Below, in pieces: positions 6,544-8,770 of a DNA stretch of 8,770 nt (the stretch's first letter is position 1; every line of letters begins with the position of its first letter). The stretch comes from Actinomycetes bacterium (GTDB lineage Bacteria > Actinomycetota > Humimicrobiia > Humimicrobiales > Humimicrobiaceae). The position numbers and the translations under genes are program-made. The stretch is from contig JAUWCR010000043.1 in NCBI GenBank assembly GCA_030609215.1, forward strand, positions 1-8,770, written 5' to 3'. Below the pieces are notes generated by a model. The model saw nothing but the letters and a program-made list of their open reading frames with translations. It was not told the DNA's origin and ran no database searches.

Positions 6544-6735
6544 CTAGTATTGTTCAAGAAATTCTTTGGGGTTATTATTAAACTTTTCTTCAAAAACTCT
6601 ATGAAGCTCATCTATTATATGAGAACACAAAACTAAATGATGCTCTATCATTACTTTTTCTACTACCTTGGCTGGTAGAGATTCGGGGAATAAAATAGCC
6701 GATATGATAACATTAGTATCAACCATTATTCTCAT
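6544..6735 (-). CDS. Truncated PIN-domain toxin (remnant, 63 aa)
   Basis: The protein begins MRIMVDTNVIISAILFPESLPAKVVE, the classic first strand and helix of a PIN-domain ribonuclease toxin (COG1569-like). It has the first metal-binding aspartate D6 and the second conserved acid E43 in IIDELHRVF. Full PIN toxins are about 130-140 residues; this one stops after 63, so the C-terminal half with the remaining acidic residues is absent and it is unlikely to be a working nuclease. The ATG at 6735 overlaps the antitoxin gene by 17 nt and has GGGAG seven nt upstream (6743-6747), so the coupled arrangement of a toxin-antitoxin operon is intact. ATG at 6726 is an alternative start. It is probably a decayed toxin; a functional short form is less likely. 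Confidence 0.75.
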   Translation of the reverse strand: MRIMVDTNVIISAILFPESLPAKVVEKVMIEHHLVLCSHIIDELHRVFEEKFNNNPKEFLEQY

Positions 6736-6994
6736 ATTTTTTCTCCCAAATATCTTTCCTTATGTCTTTTACAACTTTTTTGACATCTTCTTCAGAATAC
6801 AAGCCCTTTTCCCCTCTTTCATCTTTCATACGTTCTTGAATTTCTTTCAACGCAACTAATGAAGAATTTTTTAATATAATTTTTTCTTCATCTTCTAAAA
6901 ATAATACTTTGTCCCCTTCTTTTAATTTTAGCTTTTTCCTGATTTCAATTGGGATAGTAACTTGCCCTTTTGAAGAAATTTTTGCAAGTTCCAT
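6719..6994 (-). CDS. AbrB/MazE-type (SpoVT-AbrB domain) antitoxin
   Basis: The 91-residue protein starts MELAKISSKGQVTIPIEIRKKLKLKEGDKVLFLEDEEKIILK, the swapped-hairpin AbrB DNA-binding fold (about residues 2-42). A charged C-terminal region (about 48-90) is of the kind that wraps and neutralises a toxin. The ATG at 6994 has GGAGG seven nt upstream (7002-7006). It is followed, with overlap, by the PIN gene, so it is the antitoxin of a type II pair. Such antitoxins bind their own promoter, and a long inverted repeat surrounds the -10 box here. The antitoxin looks intact although its toxin partner is truncated. Confidence 0.9.
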   Translation of the reverse strand: MELAKISSKGQVTIPIEIRKKLKLKEGDKVLFLEDEEKIILKNSSLVALKEIQERMKDERGEKGLYSEEDVKKVVKDIRKDIWEKKYENNG

Positions 6995-7012
6995 TTCAAA
7001 ACCTCCAATCCT

Positions 7013-7070
7013 TTACTTTCTTTGTTTTCTTTACCCAAATTATAACATAAAAAATAGAAAACAAAAGTAA
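7013..7070. repeat. Long inverted repeat centred on the antitoxin promoter (probable autoregulatory operator)
   Basis: The arms TTTGTTTTCT (7021-7030) and AGAAAACAAA (7056-7065) are exact reverse complements. The match resumes outward as TTACTTT (7013-7019) and AAAGTAA (7064-7070) if three extra bases are allowed in the left arm. The core centre, 7043, falls on the -10 box. One arm covers the -35 area and the other lies just downstream of the start point. This suits cooperative binding by the AbrB-type antitoxin; binding is inferred. Confidence 0.6.
7039..7047 (-). promoter_or_regulatory. Extended -10 promoter of the toxin-antitoxin operon
   Basis: The minus strand reads TGTTATAAT: a perfect TATAAT (7039-7044) with the upstream TG of an extended -10 element. 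The -35 region (about 7062-7067) is only T-rich, which an extended -10 tolerates. Transcription would start near 7032, about 38 nt before the antitoxin ATG. Confidence 0.65.
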
Positions 7071-7158
7071 TGATTTAACTTCAGAAAGATTGCTTATAAT
7101 TCCTATTGCCGTAAGCTAAATACTCAGACATATCCATGATAGTTAATAAGTAAAAGAT

Positions 7159-8286
7159 TTAAAAAAGCTCATCCTGTTTGGTAGCGTCCTGCTTGGTTTT
7201 CTCATCTTTATTTGCATCTTCTGTTAAATTTCTTTCATTCCTGTCATCATTTGTCTTTATATCTACACCCAAGCCTTTTTCGCCAAATTTTTCTTCCTCA
7301 TCTGTACCTGTAGATTTCTGGTCAGAATTTTCTAACTCAGGTTTTTTTAACATAACCGATCTTTCAAAATTCTTAGCATAGGCTGACCAGTCTTCTCCTT
7401 CATTGCTCTCTTCTAAAATAATGTTATATCCTCCTATGTCGGCATCCATATGATCCACATGATATACTACAAAAGCCTCCAATATCTTGGGTCTTCTTGG
7501 AGACCCAAATTCCTTGTGCCCATGATGGCTTAAAATTATATGAAGAAGCCTTTCCCTTAAATCTGTTGGAAAACCGCTAATTTTTTTTATTTTCTCAAGA
7601 ACCAAACCATATCCTATGGTAATATGGCCAAGCAGTTTCCCCTCATCGGTTACTTTTATAATAACACCCACATCATATTCCCTTATCTTGCCAATATCGT
7701 GTAAAATTGCCCCGCTTATTATTAGATCTCTGTTTAAATTCTTATAAGTCCTTGAAAGGAAATCACAAATTTTTGTCACAGATAACGTATGCTCTAAAAG
7801 TCCTCCACTGTACGCATGGTGATACCTGACTGCTGCTGTTGCACGGCAAAAGCGCCTTGTAAAATCTTCGTCTTTAAAAAATAAGTCTAAAAGCTTTCTT
7901 AAGTGTTGATCTTTTATACTATTTATATATGATTTTATTTCAGACATCATGCCATCTACATTTTCTTTTGTAGTCCTTATAAAGTCTGAATATTCTATGT
8001 CTTCTTTATTTTTAATTTTTGTGATAAAACTAACAGATAGCTGTTTACCCCCTCTATATTCTGAAACATTGCCTTTTACTAAAACAAAGTCTCCTTCTTC
8101 AAAATATTCAACATTTTTAAAAACCTCGGTCCAGATAACACCCTCAATACTGCCTTCCTTGTCCTGCAAGGTAACAGCACAGTAGTCATCATTATTTTTC
8201 TTCTTTTTAATTGATTTATGGCTCACAACAAATAGTGAATTAACATTCGTGCCAACTTTCAGATTTGAGACATATTGTTTTTTCAT
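7159..8286 (-). CDS. yhaM: YhaM-family 3'-5' exoribonuclease (OB-fold plus HD domain)
   Basis: The 375-residue protein has an N-terminal OB fold for nucleic-acid binding (about residues 5-92, including YCAVTLQDKEGSIEGVIW and VLVKGNVSEYRGGKQLSV). An HD metal-dependent phosphohydrolase domain follows, with H166 in LLEHT, H196-D197 in LHDIGK, H221 in LGHI, H254-H255 in SHHG and D278 in YHVDHMD. That combination and order define the YhaM/CBF1 family, which degrades RNA and single-stranded DNA from the 3' end. B. subtilis YhaM is 314 residues; the excess here is a C-terminal tail (about 316-375) rich in Glu, Asp, Lys, Asn and Thr that looks disordered. The gene starts 19 nt after surE, so they are probably co-transcribed. 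The ATG at 8286 fits the family start, with a modest AAAGG upstream. Confidence 0.9.
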   Translation of the reverse strand: MKKQYVSNLKVGTNVNSLFVVSHKSIKKKKNNDDYCAVTLQDKEGSIEGVIWTEVFKNVEYFEEGDFVLVKGNVSEYRGGKQLSVSFITKIKNKEDIEYSDFIRTTKENVDGMMSEIKSYINSIKDQHLRKLLDLFFKDEDFTRRFCRATAAVRYHHAYSGGLLEHTLSVTKICDFLSRTYKNLNRDLIISGAILHDIGKIREYDVGVIIKVTDEGKLLGHITIGYGLVLEKIKKISGFPTDLRERLLHIILSHHGHKEFGSPRRPKILEAFVVYHVDHMDADIGGYNIILEESNEGEDWSAYAKNFERSVMLKKPELENSDQKSTGTDEEEKFGEKGLGVDIKTNDDRNERNLTEDANKDEKTKQDATKQDELF

Positions 8287-8305
8287 TTTCTTAAAACCTT
8301 TACAC

Positions 8306-8770
8306 TTATTTACCTATTTTCCATTCTTTAAAATATTCAATACTGCTATAATCAGTCATGTCGTAATGGATTGGAGTTACTGAGACATAGCCACTTTTAA
8401 CAGCCCTGTAATCCCCATCTTCCTCATTGGAAGATTCAACAAATTCCCCATCCATCCAATAATAGTTTCTCCCTCTCGGATCAACCCTTTTAATGAAAAC
8501 ATCCTTAAACTTTGTACTGCTTTGAAATGTAATCTTAACTCCCCTAATTTTATCTTCAGGCACATCAGGAATATTTATATTAAGAAGTGTTTTTTGCGGA
8601 AGTTCCTTTTTGTTTAAAACCATTTTTGTAATTTTTTTTGTAAATTTTACTGCATAAGCATAATCTGTATCTCTTAAATTATCCACAGATACAGCAACAG
8701 ATGGTATGCCGTATGTAGTACCCTCCGTAGCAGCTGAAACTGTCCCTGAATAAATAATATTTTCCCCCAG
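8306..8770 (-). CDS. surE: SurE survival protein, 5'/3'-nucleotidase, C-terminal part (N-terminus beyond window)
   Basis: The frame is open from the right edge to TAA at 8306, giving the last 154 residues of a protein that is usually 250-260 long. Diagnostic SurE segments are ENIIYSGTVSAATEGTTYGIPSVAVS at the cut end, LLNINIPD, DPRGRNYYW and the near-terminal GYVSVTPIHYDMTDY. SurE dephosphorylates nucleoside monophosphates with a divalent metal held by N-terminal Asp/Asn residues, which lie outside the window. A GTG at 8686 is internal, because the family sequence clearly continues upstream of it. It precedes the YhaM-type nuclease by 19 nt, suggesting an RNA/nucleotide turnover pair. No sign of damage. 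Confidence 0.93.
   Translation of the reverse strand: MGENIIYSGTVSAATEGTTYGIPSVAVSVDNLRDTDYAYAVKFTKKITKMVLNKKELPQKTLLNINIPDVPEDKIRGVKITFQSSTKFKDVFIKRVDPRGRNYYWMDGEFVESSNEEDGDYRAVKSGYVSVTPIHYDMTDYSSIEYFKEWKIGK

Noticed and set aside
7092..7116. Hairpin GCTTA...TAAGC after the YhaM-type gene as a terminator
   Set aside because: The stem is only 5 bp with a 15-base loop and no U-tract in the minus direction.
8377..8565. Second minus-strand frame inside surE
   Set aside because: It overlaps conserved SurE sequence in another frame and shows no domain features.

Overview
The window is AT-rich bacterial DNA, and every supported gene lies on the minus strand, so transcription runs from high to low coordinates. 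Several traits suggest an anaerobic, low-GC bacterium: strong AGGAGG-type ribosome sites, a near-consensus SigA-type promoter, a YhaM-family exoribonuclease, and a lipoprotein whose lipobox is followed by an Ala/Glu/Pro/Val linker. A Clostridia-like or Atribacterota-like lineage is my guess; the window has no rRNA or marker gene that would settle it.

In transcription order there are three blocks. (1) A housekeeping pair: the C-terminal part of SurE (5'/3'-nucleotidase, cut by the right edge), then a YhaM-type OB-fold/HD-domain 3'-5' exoribonuclease with an unusual 60-residue charged tail. (2) A type II toxin-antitoxin module. The AbrB/MazE-type antitoxin is intact and has its own extended -10 promoter, with a long inverted repeat centred on the -10 box. 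The PIN-domain toxin gene overlaps it but stops after 63 codons, without the C-terminal half that carries the remaining catalytic acids. (3) A catabolic and uptake cluster: a DeoR-family repressor behind a 12/12 consensus promoter, a TIM-barrel amidohydrolase-2-family metal-dependent hydrolase, a lipoprotein solute-binding protein, two MalF/MalG-type permeases, and a uroporphyrinogen-decarboxylase-superfamily enzyme cut by the left edge.

The DeoR protein probably controls block 3 in response to a phosphorylated sugar-like effector. The binding protein and permeases would import a carbohydrate or related organic solute using a shared ATPase encoded elsewhere, since no ATPase gene is visible. 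The hydrolase and the UroD-like protein would act on the imported compound. The UroD-like protein lacks the N-terminal arginines of true HemE at the equivalent place and has an HxC motif like those of corrinoid-linked methyltransferases, so a heme role is unlikely. The substrate cannot be named from the sequence.

The non-coding DNA holds clear signals. The 315-bp leader before the binding-protein gene has a spaced 10-bp inverted repeat, an orphan full-length Shine-Dalgarno sequence and an imperfect direct repeat. A perfect 13-bp inverted repeat separates the binding-protein gene from the first permease gene. An 8-bp palindromic site abuts the DeoR promoter. I see no tRNA, rRNA, CRISPR array, transposase or convincing intrinsic terminator.
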